A stretch of DNA of 64,000 nt from Thalassospira lucentensis (GCF_001613805.1 NZ_LPVY01000006.1:1-64000); one strand, 5' to 3'; counted from the first letter of the stretch, positions 53,980 through 62,129 are shown. Numbers and translations: made by a program. The notes: generated from the sequence alone by a model not told the origin.

Positions 53980-55431
53980 ATGACCTGGATTAAAGCCACC
54001 TTTATCGGCCTGATATTGCTTGGCATTCTGGTAATTTCCGCGTTCTTTATCTGGCTGGCACCTGTGGGGGCAGGTTATACGGCCAAAATCATGTGTTCGG
54101 CCATTTTTGTAAATGGCCTGTCCTCGGACCGCGCCCGCGATGAGGATGTACTTGCCGATAACAATCCATTGCTGTCGCTGATTACCGCGAATGTTGATTT
54201 GCGGCATCAAACGGTCAGCGCGCATGCATTCGGTTTTCGTACACGTATCGCGGTTTTTCGCCCAAATCTTGGCTGCACACTTTCCGATGATCCGGCGCGG
54301 ATTGAACAGTTGCGCGCGACAAGCCCGCTAATTCGTCCGATCCCGGCACAACCGCTGCGAACGGCATCCGTGCCAGGCAATATTGACCGGCGGGCCTTTA
54401 ACAATATTCTTGCCGATGCGATGGATGAACCGGGCACGGATATCTCGCGACGCAGCCGGGCAATTGTTGTGTTGCATCGTGGCAAGGTCATTGCCGAACG
54501 TTATGCACCGGGGATCAATGCCACCACCCCCTTGCCGGGCTGGTCGATGACCAAAAGCGTGTTCAATGCCTTGCTGGGCCGGATGCAACAGGAACACATG
54601 ATCCCCGGAGTTGACAGCCCGGTTCTGATCAACGAATGGCAATCCCGGACAAACGATCCCCGTGCTGTCATCACCTATGACCAGCTTCTGCATATGAGCA
54701 GCGGACTGGAATTTGATGAAAGCTACTGGAACCCGCTATCGGACGTGGTTCAAATGCTGTTTGTCGAACCCGCCACTGCCGGATTTGCCGTGGCCCGCCC
54801 GCTTGAACACAAACCGGGTGAATATTTCTCTTATAATTCCGGGGCGACAAACGTTCTGTCGGCGGCAATGCGCAATATCAGCGGCTCAATCCTTAGCTAT
54901 CAGCATATCCCGTTTGATATGCTGTTCCGGCCGCTTGGCATCCGCAATGCGGTAATCGAAACCGATCAGGATGGCTATTTCATCGGTTCCAGCTTCATGC
55001 ATGCCTCGGCTCGTGACTGGGCAAAAATTGGTCAGTTATTCCTGCAGGATGGTGTCTGGAACGATGAACAACTTCTACCGCCAGACTGGGTGAAATATTC
55101 GGTCACGCCCGCACCAGCCGCCCCAAACGGTATCTATGGTGCCCACTGGTGGCTTCAATTGCCCGGTTCACGTGATAAAGACGGCAACGCACAAATCAAT
55201 GGCCCAACGATCCCGGATGATGCGTTTTTTGCACTTGGTCATGATGGCCAGATCATCAGCATCATCCCGTCAAAGGAACTGGTGATTGTAAGACTTGGAT
55301 TGACCAGAGACGGCAGTGCCTTTGACCAACATCGCTTTGTCGGATCAATTTCGGCACTGTTCCCCGATATTATCGCGCGCAAGGGTGATACCACTGTGGA
55401 AGTGGAAAACACCGCACAGTCAGCCGAATAA
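53980..55431 (+). CDS. Membrane-anchored serine hydrolase of the beta-lactamase/class C fold
   Basis: A 483-residue protein with an N-terminal membrane anchor (about 5-30). The catalytic triad motifs are Ser-x-x-Lys in GWSMTKSVFNALLG (near residue 190), the Tyr-Asn-Ser of YNSGATNVL (near 287) and GHDGQ (near 427) in place of the usual KTG box. Members are esterases, peptidases or EstB-like enzymes more often than true beta-lactamases. Ribosome-like ACGGA lies just before ATG 53980. No clue to the substrate is present. Confidence 0.85.
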   Translation: MTWIKATFIGLILLGILVISAFFIWLAPVGAGYTAKIMCSAIFVNGLSSDRARDEDVLADNNPLLSLITANVDLRHQTVSAHAFGFRTRIAVFRPNLGCTLSDDPARIEQLRATSPLIRPIPAQPLRTASVPGNIDRRAFNNILADAMDEPGTDISRRSRAIVVLHRGKVIAERYAPGINATTPLPGWSMTKSVFNALLGRMQQEHMIPGVDSPVLINEWQSRTNDPRAVITYDQLLHMSSGLEFDESYWNPLSDVVQMLFVEPATAGFAVARPLEHKPGEYFSYNSGATNVLSAAMRNISGSILSYQHIPFDMLFRPLGIRNAVIETDQDGYFIGSSFMHASARDWAKIGQLFLQDGVWNDEQLLPPDWVKYSVTPAPAAPNGIYGAHWWLQLPGSRDKDGNAQINGPTIPDDAFFALGHDGQIISIIPSKELVIVRLGLTRDGSAFDQHRFVGSISALFPDIIARKGDTTVEVENTAQSAE

Positions 55432-55446
55432 ACCACGGCCTGCCGT

Positions 55447-56676
55447 TCAGACAACCGTACCGGCAACGCCGAAATAGCCCATCACGATACCACCGGTTCC
55501 CCCCGCAAGAACCAGTGCCCAGACAGGCATCAGCCGCCATTGCAAGATTGTGAATGCAATGATCGCAATCACCACGTCCTTCACGTCATGAATTGATCCG
55601 GTCCAGATCGGATCGTACAGAACCGATGCGAGCAAGCCCACCACTGCAGCATTGATCCCTGCCAGCCCCGCACGCATTTTGGGCATATGCCGGATACGAT
55701 CCCAAAACGGCAATAATCCGATCACCAGAAGAAACGCGGGCAGGAAAATGGCGATCAGGGCAATCATCGCCCCTGCGATCCCGCCCGTATCGGTTTGCAT
55801 CACGGCACCCAGATAGGCAGCAAAGGTAAAAATCGGCCCCGGTACTGCCTGCGTTGCGCCATAACCGGCAAGGAACATATCCGTATCGACCCAACCGGGC
55901 GCAACAACGGCTTCCTGCAGCAGTGGCAGCACCACATGGCCGCCACCAAAAACCAGCGCCCCGCTGCGATAAAATCCGTCAAATACGGCAAGCCATGATG
56001 ACGATGTGATCTGTACCAGTAACGGCAACCCGATCAGCAGTACACCAAAGATTGCCAACGCGAACACCGCCACCTTTGGGGAAATACCGGCAGCCAGCTT
56101 CCCGTCCAGCTTGACCAGATCAGCCTGCAGGAACAGCGTCCCGGCAACCAGCCCACCGACAATGACGATGGCCTGCATGCCCGCACCACTAAATGCGATC
56201 ATCAGTGCGGCAGAAATTATGGCAACAACCGCACGCGGAATATCAGGGCACAGGCTTCGCGCCATGCCCCAAAGAGCGTGCGCAACAACACCAACCGCAA
56301 CCAGTTTGAGTCCCCATATCATGGGACCAGTGGCGGCGAGGTTACCGCCAGCCAAACCAAGCCCAAGCGCGACAAGAACAATTGCCGATGGCATGGTAAA
56401 ACCGATCCATGCGGCAAATGCGCCGGGAAATCCGCCGAGCGACATGCCGATTCCCATCCCGACCTGCGAACTGGCAGGCCCCGGCACAAACTGGCAGAGT
56501 GCTACCAGATCGCCGTAAGTCGCATCCGAAAGCCATTTGCGGCGTACTACGAACTCTTCACGAAAATAACTGATGTGTGCAACCGGCCCGCCAAAACTGG
56601 TCAAGCCAAGTCGAAGAAAAATCAGAAAAATCTGCCAAACCGGCAAATCCTGTCTGGCATCGTGATGAACCGTCAT
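55447..56676 (-). CDS. chrA: Chromate transporter family protein
   Basis: A 409-residue membrane protein with two homologous CHR halves and about ten to twelve helices. The first half has LGLTSFGGPVAHISYFREEF and VALCQFVPGPASSQVGMGIG. The second repeats FGGGHVVLPLLQEAVV and ATQAVPGPIFTFAAYLG. ChrA exports chromate or sulphate. Full length suggests the gene is working. It is convergent with the serine hydrolase gene. Confidence 0.92.
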   Translation of the reverse strand: MTVHHDARQDLPVWQIFLIFLRLGLTSFGGPVAHISYFREEFVVRRKWLSDATYGDLVALCQFVPGPASSQVGMGIGMSLGGFPGAFAAWIGFTMPSAIVLVALGLGLAGGNLAATGPMIWGLKLVAVGVVAHALWGMARSLCPDIPRAVVAIISAALMIAFSGAGMQAIVIVGGLVAGTLFLQADLVKLDGKLAAGISPKVAVFALAIFGVLLIGLPLLVQITSSSWLAVFDGFYRSGALVFGGGHVVLPLLQEAVVAPGWVDTDMFLAGYGATQAVPGPIFTFAAYLGAVMQTDTGGIAGAMIALIAIFLPAFLLVIGLLPFWDRIRHMPKMRAGLAGINAAVVGLLASVLYDPIWTGSIHDVKDVVIAIIAFTILQWRLMPVWALVLAGGTGGIVMGYFGVAGTVV

Positions 56677-56781
56677 ACCTGCCTGCTACCGGATAGATGA
56701 TATCGCCAAAGAAGCTGGCCGAAGATAGGCGAAGTCATCCCCCCTTCCAAAGCCCAAAGCGGCAGTTTTTCAGTGTTTCAT

Positions 56782-56822
56782 AAAAACATAACAAAACGCC
56801 CGCTACCGGATGGTAACGGGCG
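56782..56822 (-). terminator. Terminator after amn
   Basis: CGCCCG (56797-56802) pairs with CGGGCG (56817-56822), and TACC (56804-56807) with GGTA (56812-56815). On the minus strand it is followed by TTTTG, TTATG and TTTTT. Confidence 0.65.
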
Positions 56823-56846
56823 CCAGACAAAACGGCACAAGCGAAA

Positions 56847-58316
56847 CTAGCGGAAAGCAGGTTCGTCCAACGACCGCAGTTTGCGCGAATGCAGCTGATT
56901 GACCTCGTTTCGCAGGGTATCGATGGTATCAAGACCGACCTGGAGATGCTGCCCGATACGCTGCCGATAGAAATTGTTGGCCATTCCCGGCAGTTTCAAT
57001 TCGCCATGTACCGGCTTGTCGGAAACACACAGCAACGTGCCGTAAGGAACACGGAAACGGAAACCGTTGGCCGCTATGGTTGCACTTTCCATATCGACCG
57101 CGATCGCGCGCGACTGGTTAAGACGCACGAACAGTTCGCTGTAACGCAGTTCCCAGTTCCGGTTGTCTGTGGTTGCCACGGTACCGGTACGCATGCGCGC
57201 CTTCATTTCGCGCCCTTTAAGTCCCGTAATTTTGGTCACGGAATTGGCAAGGGCGACCTGTACTTCGGCAATTGGCGGCACCGGAATCCAAAGCGGCAGG
57301 TCCGAGTCGAGAACATGATCGTCACGGACATAACCATGCGCCAGAACGTAATCGCCCAGAAGCTGGCTTCGGCGAAGTCCGGCACAATGCCCCAGCATCA
57401 ACCAGCAATGCGGGCGCATAACCGCGATATGGTCGGTGGCGGTTTTCGCATTCGACGGGCCGACCCCAATATTGACCAGCGTCACCCCCAGGCCGTCTTC
57501 ACGGATCAGGTGATAGGAAGGCATCTGCGGAAGCTGTTTGACGGCTTCTCCGCTTTCCTGCCATGCCTTGGGGGCATTCTTCCGCACATGGACTTTTGGC
57601 CCCGGCTCGACAAAAGCAACATATGGGCTTTTGGGGTCTTCAAGCTGCAATTTGGCAAACTCGATGAACTCGTCGACATAGCGCTGATAGTTGGTGAACA
57701 GCACGAACTTCTGGAAATGTTCGGGCAATGTCGCCGTGTAGTGGCGCAAACGTGCCAGCGAGTAATCCACCCTTTCCCCGGAAAACAGAGAAAGCGGCTT
57801 GGGTCCTTCGGTAATTCCGTAATGTACCCCGTTGGCGATATCGTCATCTGTCCGCGCCAGATCGGGCATGTCAAACACCAGCTGAAGCTGGCGAATATCG
57901 GTCGGGCCGATATTATCGGTTGCTGTTTCAACCAGGAACGGTAACGGAATGGGACGATCCGAAACACCGACCACGACCGGGACGTCATGGTTTTTAAGCA
58001 GCAGTTCAATCTGTTCGCGGTAATATTGTTCGAACAGATCCGGGCGCGTCAGGGTCGTACCGTAAATGCCCGGGTCGCGCGGCGCGCCATACGACAATGT
58101 ACTTTCGACATGCAACTTCTCGGGCGGCACCTCAATCCCGAGATACGGGTAATAGGCGCGCACAGGCGAGGATTGCTGACCGTTTCCAAACCGGGTGAAT
58201 GCTTCACGGACTGCCTCGGCACCAGTGGTATAAATATCCCTGATGCGGGCAAGTGCCCTGTCGGCGTCAGTAAATTCAAACAGATCGCGAACCGATCCGT
58301 GGACTCCGGAAACCAT
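56847..58316 (-). CDS. amn: AMP nucleosidase
   Basis: A 489-residue enzyme that cleaves AMP to adenine and ribose-5-phosphate. The N-terminal AMN domain (to about 170) has YYPYLGIEVPPEKLHVESTL and PGIYGTTLTRPDLF. The C-terminal phosphorylase-like domain has VNIGVGPSNAKTATDHIAVM, MLGHCAGLRRSQLLGDYVLA and VDMESATIAANGFRFRVPYG (near residue 405). AGGAG lies 8 bases before ATG 58316; the longer frame to 58439 is not needed. Confidence 0.95.
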   Translation of the reverse strand: MVSGVHGSVRDLFEFTDADRALARIRDIYTTGAEAVREAFTRFGNGQQSSPVRAYYPYLGIEVPPEKLHVESTLSYGAPRDPGIYGTTLTRPDLFEQYYREQIELLLKNHDVPVVVGVSDRPIPLPFLVETATDNIGPTDIRQLQLVFDMPDLARTDDDIANGVHYGITEGPKPLSLFSGERVDYSLARLRHYTATLPEHFQKFVLFTNYQRYVDEFIEFAKLQLEDPKSPYVAFVEPGPKVHVRKNAPKAWQESGEAVKQLPQMPSYHLIREDGLGVTLVNIGVGPSNAKTATDHIAVMRPHCWLMLGHCAGLRRSQLLGDYVLAHGYVRDDHVLDSDLPLWIPVPPIAEVQVALANSVTKITGLKGREMKARMRTGTVATTDNRNWELRYSELFVRLNQSRAIAVDMESATIAANGFRFRVPYGTLLCVSDKPVHGELKLPGMANNFYRQRIGQHLQVGLDTIDTLRNEVNQLHSRKLRSLDEPAFR

Positions 58317-58631
58317 AATAAGTTGCTCCTTTTTCTTATTGTTGTATTGAGCGGGAGATTTATCACCGCCTGCCCGGACTCTGGCAACCCCCAATTCATG
58401 CATGGCTTGGCACACAGGCAGCATATCAGCCATACACAATATGGCGGATCATGACGCACGAAGCGCATAAACCCGCGCAGCACAGCATCATGACTGCTTT
58501 ATATGTCGGGATTATTTTCAAGAAATCCAAATGACAGTTTTGATGCGCGGGTCATAACCATGACGCGATATTTCCATGCCAACCGACATGAACATAATCG
58601 ATTCGCCAAGCAGGAAATCCGGCACCAAAAT

Positions 58632-58663
58632 AAAAAAAGGGCCGAAACCAAGAGGTTTCGGCC
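58632..58663 (-). terminator. Terminator of the small RNA and sigma operon
   Basis: A 10-bp perfect stem (58640-58649 with 58654-58663) and an AAGA loop in the given strand. On the minus strand it is followed by CC and seven T. This is a strong intrinsic terminator. Confidence 0.85.
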
Positions 58664-58714
58664 TATTTCGGAGAAGGGCCTTAGACGTTGAGGGAAAAGA
58701 CGATCAACTCCGAT
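58632..58714 (-). ncRNA. Candidate small regulatory RNA
   Basis: On the minus strand a promoter (TTGACT, 17 bases, GATAAA) precedes an 80-base transcript that ends at a strong terminator. The 5' part can fold: TCGGAG pairs with CTCCGA, and inside it GTTGA pairs with TCAAC. The loop and following linker carry C/U-rich runs (TTTTCCC, CCCTTCTCC) that could bind ribosome sites of mRNAs. It lies downstream of the sigma factor pair. It may instead be just their 3' tail. Confidence 0.45.
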
Positions 58715-58720
58715 ACAGAC

Positions 58721-58749
58721 TTTATCTGACCATTGGTCAACAAAGTCAA
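58721..58749 (-). promoter_or_regulatory. Promoter of the candidate small RNA, with palindrome
   Basis: TTGACT (complement of 58744-58749), a 17-base spacer and GATAAA (complement of 58721-58726). The spacer contains a perfect TGACC-AAT-GGTCA palindrome that could be an operator. Confidence 0.45.
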
Positions 58750-58786
58750 TAAAATTTCGAATCAATGCAGTCTTGCGTTTGACGCA

Positions 58787-59029
58787 TCATTCCTGCAGGA
58801 ACCCGGCACTGGAAGCCAACGATTTCAGCTTCCTGAGACGACGGTAGTACAGCAGGTCAACTGTCCCTCCGTCACCTAAATGACCTTTTTCGATATCCTG
58901 GACAATTCCTGCTGCACGCGGATCGGACTGGACAAGACTTTCGATATCGCTCTTGTCCTCATCATCAATCGATCCGCGCACGTAATTTACAATGTCGTCC
59001 TTGCCATAAACAGCAAGCACATGGGTCAT
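58787..59029 (-). CDS. Small protein coupled to an ECF sigma factor, putative anti-sigma factor
   Basis: An 80-residue acidic soluble protein. It begins MTHVLAVYGKDDIVNYVRGS and ends with a basic helix LLYYRRLRKLKSLASSAG. No zinc motif (HxxxCxxC) is seen and it does not look like NepR. Its ATG shares a base with the sigma factor stop (TGATG), which indicates coupled translation, as is usual for a sigma factor and its inhibitor. The role is inferred from this position and from the helical N-terminal part (DDEDKSDIESLVQSD). Confidence 0.65.
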   Translation of the reverse strand: MTHVLAVYGKDDIVNYVRGSIDDEDKSDIESLVQSDPRAAGIVQDIEKGHLGDGGTVDLLYYRRLRKLKSLASSAGFLQE

Positions 59030-59556
59030 CAGGCTGCCTCCGCCACGAACCGCGACGCGTGCTCCCGTGTTTCAATCCGCCCGACGGAAGAACGCAGCTT
59101 CCGGCGTGCGCGACCTACGCGGGATTTGACCGTGCCAATCTCGACATTCATCCGCTCGGCGGCGTCCTGATAGGAAATTTCGTCAACCGCGGTAAGAAGG
59201 ATCGCCTGACGTTCCTGCTCGGGAAGCTCACCCAAGATGCGATCCGCATCACGCAGCTGCAACCGGGCCATCTGATTGCTGCCATGACCGTAGACGTCAC
59301 CAAGATCATCCCAGTCGACATGATGCCCACGGGTCTTCTCGCGACGCTTGGACGAGATGAATGTGTTGAACAGAATCCGGTGCAGCCATGCCTTAAGGCT
59401 GGTGCCTTCTTCGAACTGATCTTTTTTGCTGATGGCTTTCAACAAAGTGTCCTGCACGAGATCCTGTGCACGATCCATGCTGCCCGTCAGCCGATATGCA
59501 TGGCGACGCAGCGCGGGTACGTGATCTTCAATTTCGTTCATCACTTGCTCAGACAT
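59029..59556 (-). CDS. ECF-type RNA polymerase sigma factor
   Basis: A 175-residue sigma factor with only regions 2 and 4. Region 2 is about residues 10-80 (LRRHAYRLTGSMDRAQDLVQ, then GTSLKAWLHRILFNTFIS). Region 4 is about 105-160, with LPEQERQAILLTAVDEISYQ and ERMNVEIGTVKSRVGRARRK as helix-turn-helix. Region 2 resembles EcfG, the alphaproteobacterial general stress sigma factor, but the usual neighbours nepR and phyR are absent. GGAGG lies 5 bases before ATG 59556. Perfect EcfG promoters lie 2 kb away. Confidence 0.9.
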   Translation of the reverse strand: MSEQVMNEIEDHVPALRRHAYRLTGSMDRAQDLVQDTLLKAISKKDQFEEGTSLKAWLHRILFNTFISSKRREKTRGHHVDWDDLGDVYGHGSNQMARLQLRDADRILGELPEQERQAILLTAVDEISYQDAAERMNVEIGTVKSRVGRARRKLRSSVGRIETREHASRFVAEAA

Positions 59557-59900
59557 CACAACCTCCGTTTTTGGATGTCTTCACCGTAACAAAAGAAAAT
59601 AATATTTAAAGTAAAATCGTATGGTTCACTTAGGCAATACAATGAAGTGACTTAACGCGCACAACAACATCAACAAACACAACAAACATAATCACATCAA
59701 CATGCCCATAATACGCACTTAACATTTACTCATTACTTTACATTACTTGCGCAAGTTGCGCAAAATGATGCAACTGAGCAAGGCAGTTGTAATATGGAGA
59801 AAACGCAGGTAACGTAAGTTACTCCAAAATTCTCGGATGCGTTGCATATCAATGGTTTCAGACGCATATTGGAACGTCTGAACTTAATAAGGACCCCCGC
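59557..59900. other. 344-base divergent gap between sigma factor and RHH genes
   Basis: The gap is A/C- and T-rich, with no gene. It holds twin palindromes at 59747-59763, a CAACTG-N7-CAGTTG repeat near 59770-59788, and a hairpin TTCAGACG (59857-59864) with CGTCTGAA (59875-59882) in the RHH leader. A 13-base direct repeat AAAATTCTCGGAT occurs at 59826-59838 and again at 60118-60130 on the other side of the RHH gene. Confidence 0.45.
59747..59763. promoter_or_regulatory. Twin TTGCGCAA palindromes
   Basis: TTGCGCAA at 59747-59754 and again at 59756-59763 are separated by one G. Such paired palindromes fit cooperative binding of a dimeric ribbon-helix-helix protein, and the RHH gene is downstream. 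Confidence 0.45.
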
Positions 59901-60110
59901 GTGCCAACCTCGAAAAGAACTGAAAAGCTTCAGATTATGCTCGACGACGATGAACTGAAGTTCATCGACGACTGGCGATTTGAGCATCGCATGCCAACCC
60001 GGGCAGCAGCTATTCGTGAGCTGATTCGCCGCGGCTTGGTCGCCGAGGACGTGGAAGATCCGGAAACCGAAGGTAAAACCACCACCGATTTCCGTATCGA
60101 ACCGGAATAA
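59901..60110 (+). CDS. Ribbon-helix-helix (CopG/Arc-type) DNA-binding protein
   Basis: A 69-residue protein. The beta strand KLQIMLDDDELKFIDDWRFE is followed by two helices ending with AAAIRELIRRGL, a classic RHH fold, and then an acidic tail (about 48-69). It should act as a dimer binding DNA. AAGGA at 59889-59893 lies 7 bases before GTG 59901. It may be the regulator of its own promoter or of the sigma operon. A toxin partner is not visible, so it is not clearly an antitoxin. Confidence 0.82.
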   Translation: MPTSKRTEKLQIMLDDDELKFIDDWRFEHRMPTRAAAIRELIRRGLVAEDVEDPETEGKTTTDFRIEPE

Positions 60111-60140
60111 TTCAAAGAAAATTCTCGGATATCTTGTAAA

Positions 60141-60165
60141 AAAGCCCGGCCAATTGCCGGGCTTT
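60141..60165. terminator. Terminator between the RHH gene and the VTT gene
   Basis: A 10-bp stem (AAAGCCCGGC, 60141-60150, with 60156-60165) has an AT-rich loop. It is preceded by A and followed by TTTG, so it can serve both convergent genes. Confidence 0.7.
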
Positions 60166-60193
60166 GTTATTCATGTGCTCATGTTTTGCCAGA

Positions 60194-60793
60194 TTACGGG
60201 GCAGGTTTTCTATCGCCACCCGGCCCTTTTGAGGGCTTCTTGCCTTCAAAAATCCGGGCAATCCCCGCACCAAAACCAAGAACCAGCACCCAGAGACCGT
60301 AATAACGCAAGGCGCGTGAAATCCCGATGGCAACCACAAACAGCCAGAAGGGATAAGTCGTGGCCCCCGCAGCCAGGGCTGCAAGCTGCATCGGCACTGG
60401 CGTAATACTGATCGCAAAAACAACCCAGAAGCCACCGGACTCGAACCGTTGCTCCACCTCTTGGAACTCCTGTTGCCCGCCTGCCATTTCAACAAGGGGC
60501 CGGATAAATTCATCCGAAAGCCCATAAGCAATCAGGTATAGAAAAACGGCACCCGCAATGCTGCCAAGCAGGGTAACCGTCGCAACGATGATACCGCGCC
60601 GACGCGATGCGGCCATGATGGGGGCAATAAGGATTTCGATCGGAACAGGAATGATGGTGGTTTCAAGAAACGACGCAACAGCAATACCCCCAAGTCCCTT
60701 GCGGCCGGCGGCCAGCTTTTCCAACCGCACTTGCCAGGCACGCCACCACCGTGCAATCCCGCTTTTCCGGCGATTTTTTTGTTCTTTTTCCAT
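60194..60793 (-). CDS. VTT/DedA-like membrane protein (YqaA family)
   Basis: A 199-residue membrane protein with four to five helices. SFLETTIIPVPIEILIAPIM and the re-entrant-like FWVVFAISITPVPMQLAALA (Pro-rich) are typical of VTT/SNARE-associated Golgi-domain proteins. These include DedA proteins that act in lipid-carrier recycling and membrane potential. The function of this branch is unknown. I start at ATG 60793 (AAGGG 5 bases upstream) over GTG 60799. Confidence 0.85.
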   Translation of the reverse strand: MEKEQKNRRKSGIARWWRAWQVRLEKLAAGRKGLGGIAVASFLETTIIPVPIEILIAPIMAASRRRGIIVATVTLLGSIAGAVFLYLIAYGLSDEFIRPLVEMAGGQQEFQEVEQRFESGGFWVVFAISITPVPMQLAALAAGATTYPFWLFVVAIGISRALRYYGLWVLVLGFGAGIARIFEGKKPSKGPGGDRKPAP

Positions 60794-60827
60794 AGACACC
60801 CTTGACTGAACAGGGTCAAACGAGCAA

Positions 60828-60851
60828 CGGCCCGCCCATATGGGCGGGCCG
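60828..60851. repeat. 24-bp perfect GC-rich palindrome
   Basis: Positions 60828-60851 form a perfect palindrome (CGGCCCGCCCAT and its complement). It lies between two minus-strand genes and probably forms a hairpin at the 3' end of the acidic exported protein gene. Confidence 0.6.
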
Positions 60852-60895
60852 CCGACACCCGGAACACCACTTCACCGAGTTAAGGTTGTGATGTC

Positions 60896-61363
60896 TTATT
60901 CGGTGGCGTGATCATCCGAGAGCGCCTGCTCGGCATTATCAAGCGCCTCAAGAGTTTTGGCCTTCACGGTCTCCCAGGTTTCAGCCGAAGCATCCTTGGA
61001 ATCTTCATATGCCTCGTTCAGGTTTTCCTTGGCACCATCCCATGCTTCTGCGAGCTCATCGACTGCATCTTCGCTGTCATCGCTTACACGTGCGGATACC
61101 TCGTCATATTTTTCACCAAGCTGATTGGACTTTTCTTCAACCCAGGCGAGGAATTCATTTTTTTCCTCATAGGTGAAATCCTTGGCATTTTCATATTCGG
61201 CCTTGGCTTTATCACCCATTTTTTCAGCATCCGATTTCATTGCGTCGTCGGTTGCCATCGAGCCTGCCTGATCCGAGCTTTTCTGTGCATCTGCATAAGC
61301 CGGTGCAGCCACCGCAACAGACATCATAATAGTACCAGCCATCAGAACAGTCTTGCTAAGCAT
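60896..61363 (-). CDS. Acidic exported helical protein, likely stress-induced
   Basis: A 155-residue protein. A signal peptide (SKTVLMAGTIMMSVAVAAPA, cleavage after AYA near residue 24) is followed by an acidic, Ala/Glu/Asp/Lys-rich helical part (SDAEKMGDKAKAEYENAKDF, EDAVDELAEAWDGAKENL), which looks like a coiled coil of the kind found in LEA-like or YtxH-type proteins. No defined family. AGGAGG lies 5 bases before ATG 61363. A GGAAC-N16-CGTT promoter lies upstream, so it should be under general stress control. Confidence 0.8.
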   Translation of the reverse strand: MLSKTVLMAGTIMMSVAVAAPAYADAQKSSDQAGSMATDDAMKSDAEKMGDKAKAEYENAKDFTYEEKNEFLAWVEEKSNQLGEKYDEVSARVSDDSEDAVDELAEAWDGAKENLNEAYEDSKDASAETWETVKAKTLEALDNAEQALSDDHATE

Positions 61364-61421
61364 CACAACCTCCTAGTTATTGAACAGCAGCGCTTTTTCT
61401 TCGGCACTGCTTATCGTTTCA

Positions 61422-61446
61422 AACGGGTGGTGCAAAAGAATGTTCC
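61422..61446 (-). promoter_or_regulatory. EcfG-type promoter for the acidic exported protein
   Basis: On the minus strand GGAAC (complement of 61442-61446), exactly 16 bases and CGTT (complement of 61422-61425). This is the general stress sigma factor consensus of alphaproteobacteria. The start codon is about 50 bases downstream of the expected transcription start. Confidence 0.75.
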
Positions 61447-61468
61447 AATTGTGTTGATTTTAATTTCT

Positions 61469-61493
61469 GGAACTTTTGTTTCCTGGTCACGTT
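61469..61493 (+). promoter_or_regulatory. EcfG-type promoter for dps
   Basis: GGAAC (61469-61473), exactly 16 bases, CGTT (61490-61493). The start codon of dps is about 80 bases downstream of the expected transcription start. The -35 boxes of the two divergent promoters are 22 bases apart. Confidence 0.75.
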
Positions 61494-61584
61494 TTTCATA
61501 CAAGCGTTCGGGATATGACCAGCAGCCATATGCTGGTTCAGGATCAAAGCGATTGAACGTGAAAAGAGATACAGGAGTTACAAA

Positions 61585-62088
61585 ATGGCACACAGCAGTA
61601 TGCAGAGCATTGCGAAAGAATTTCCGGTCAAAACCGGTGTCGACCGCAAAGACCGTCGCGAGCTGGCCAAGATGCTAACCAAGATCATTGGCTCGTCGCA
61701 CGTACTGTATGCCAAAATTCGTGGCGTCCACTGGAACGTGGTCGGTCCGGCCTTCTATTCGCTCCACAAGATGACCGAGGAGCAGTATGAAGACCTGAAC
61801 GAAGCGATTGACGATATGGCGGAACGCATTCGCGCAATCGGCTTTCAGGCACCGACCGGTCTTTCGGAAATGATTGAAAATTCGGTGGTCAAGGATCAGA
61901 CCAAGCTTCTTCCGGCCAACGATATGGTAAAGGAACTGGTCGAAGATCACGATCATGTTTCGCGCCTGCTGCGCGAAGGCGTGGCCGAGGCCGAAGCCGC
62001 CGATGACGTCAAAACAGCCGATCTTCTGACAGAACGCCTTGGCGTTCATGAAGAAGCGGCATGGATGCTTCGCGCAACCATTTCCTGA
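61585..62088 (+). CDS. dps: Dps-family DNA-protection protein
   Basis: A 167-residue ferritin-like protein. HWNVVGPAFYSLHKMTEEQY (about 50-69) and NEAIDDMAERIRAIG hold the ferroxidase ligands (two His, Asp, Glu) at the dimer interface. The C-terminal helix is EERLGVHEEAAWM-like. Dps dodecamers oxidise iron with peroxide and coat DNA in starvation. Start MAHSSMQ at ATG 61585 with AGGAG upstream. The upstream EcfG-type promoter fits known stress control of dps. Confidence 0.92.
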   Translation: MAHSSMQSIAKEFPVKTGVDRKDRRELAKMLTKIIGSSHVLYAKIRGVHWNVVGPAFYSLHKMTEEQYEDLNEAIDDMAERIRAIGFQAPTGLSEMIENSVVKDQTKLLPANDMVKELVEDHDHVSRLLREGVAEAEAADDVKTADLLTERLGVHEEAAWMLRATIS

Positions 62089-62100
62089 TCGATCACAACC

Positions 62101-62129
62101 AAAACCGGTGCCAGATTGGCGCCGGTTTT
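62101..62129 (+). terminator. Terminator after dps
   Basis: AAAACCGG (62101-62108) pairs with CCGGTTTT (62122-62129), and inner GCC (62110-62112) with GGC (62118-62120). A short T run ends the stem. Confidence 0.6.

Larger units (their letters stand above)
58317..58786. other. 470-base non-coding stretch upstream of amn
   Basis: No protein gene is convincing here. The right half holds the candidate small RNA, its promoter and its terminator. The left half would carry the amn promoter on the minus strand; I see no clear -35 and -10 pair. Confidence 0.4.

Noticed and set aside
59871-59894. GGAAC upstream of the RHH gene as an EcfG promoter
   Set aside because: No CGTT occurs 15-18 bases downstream.
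60430-60450. Second T-arm-like GGTTCGAGTCC on the minus strand
   Set aside because: It encodes Arg-Phe-Glu-Ser in the VTT membrane protein, and no cloverleaf can be drawn.
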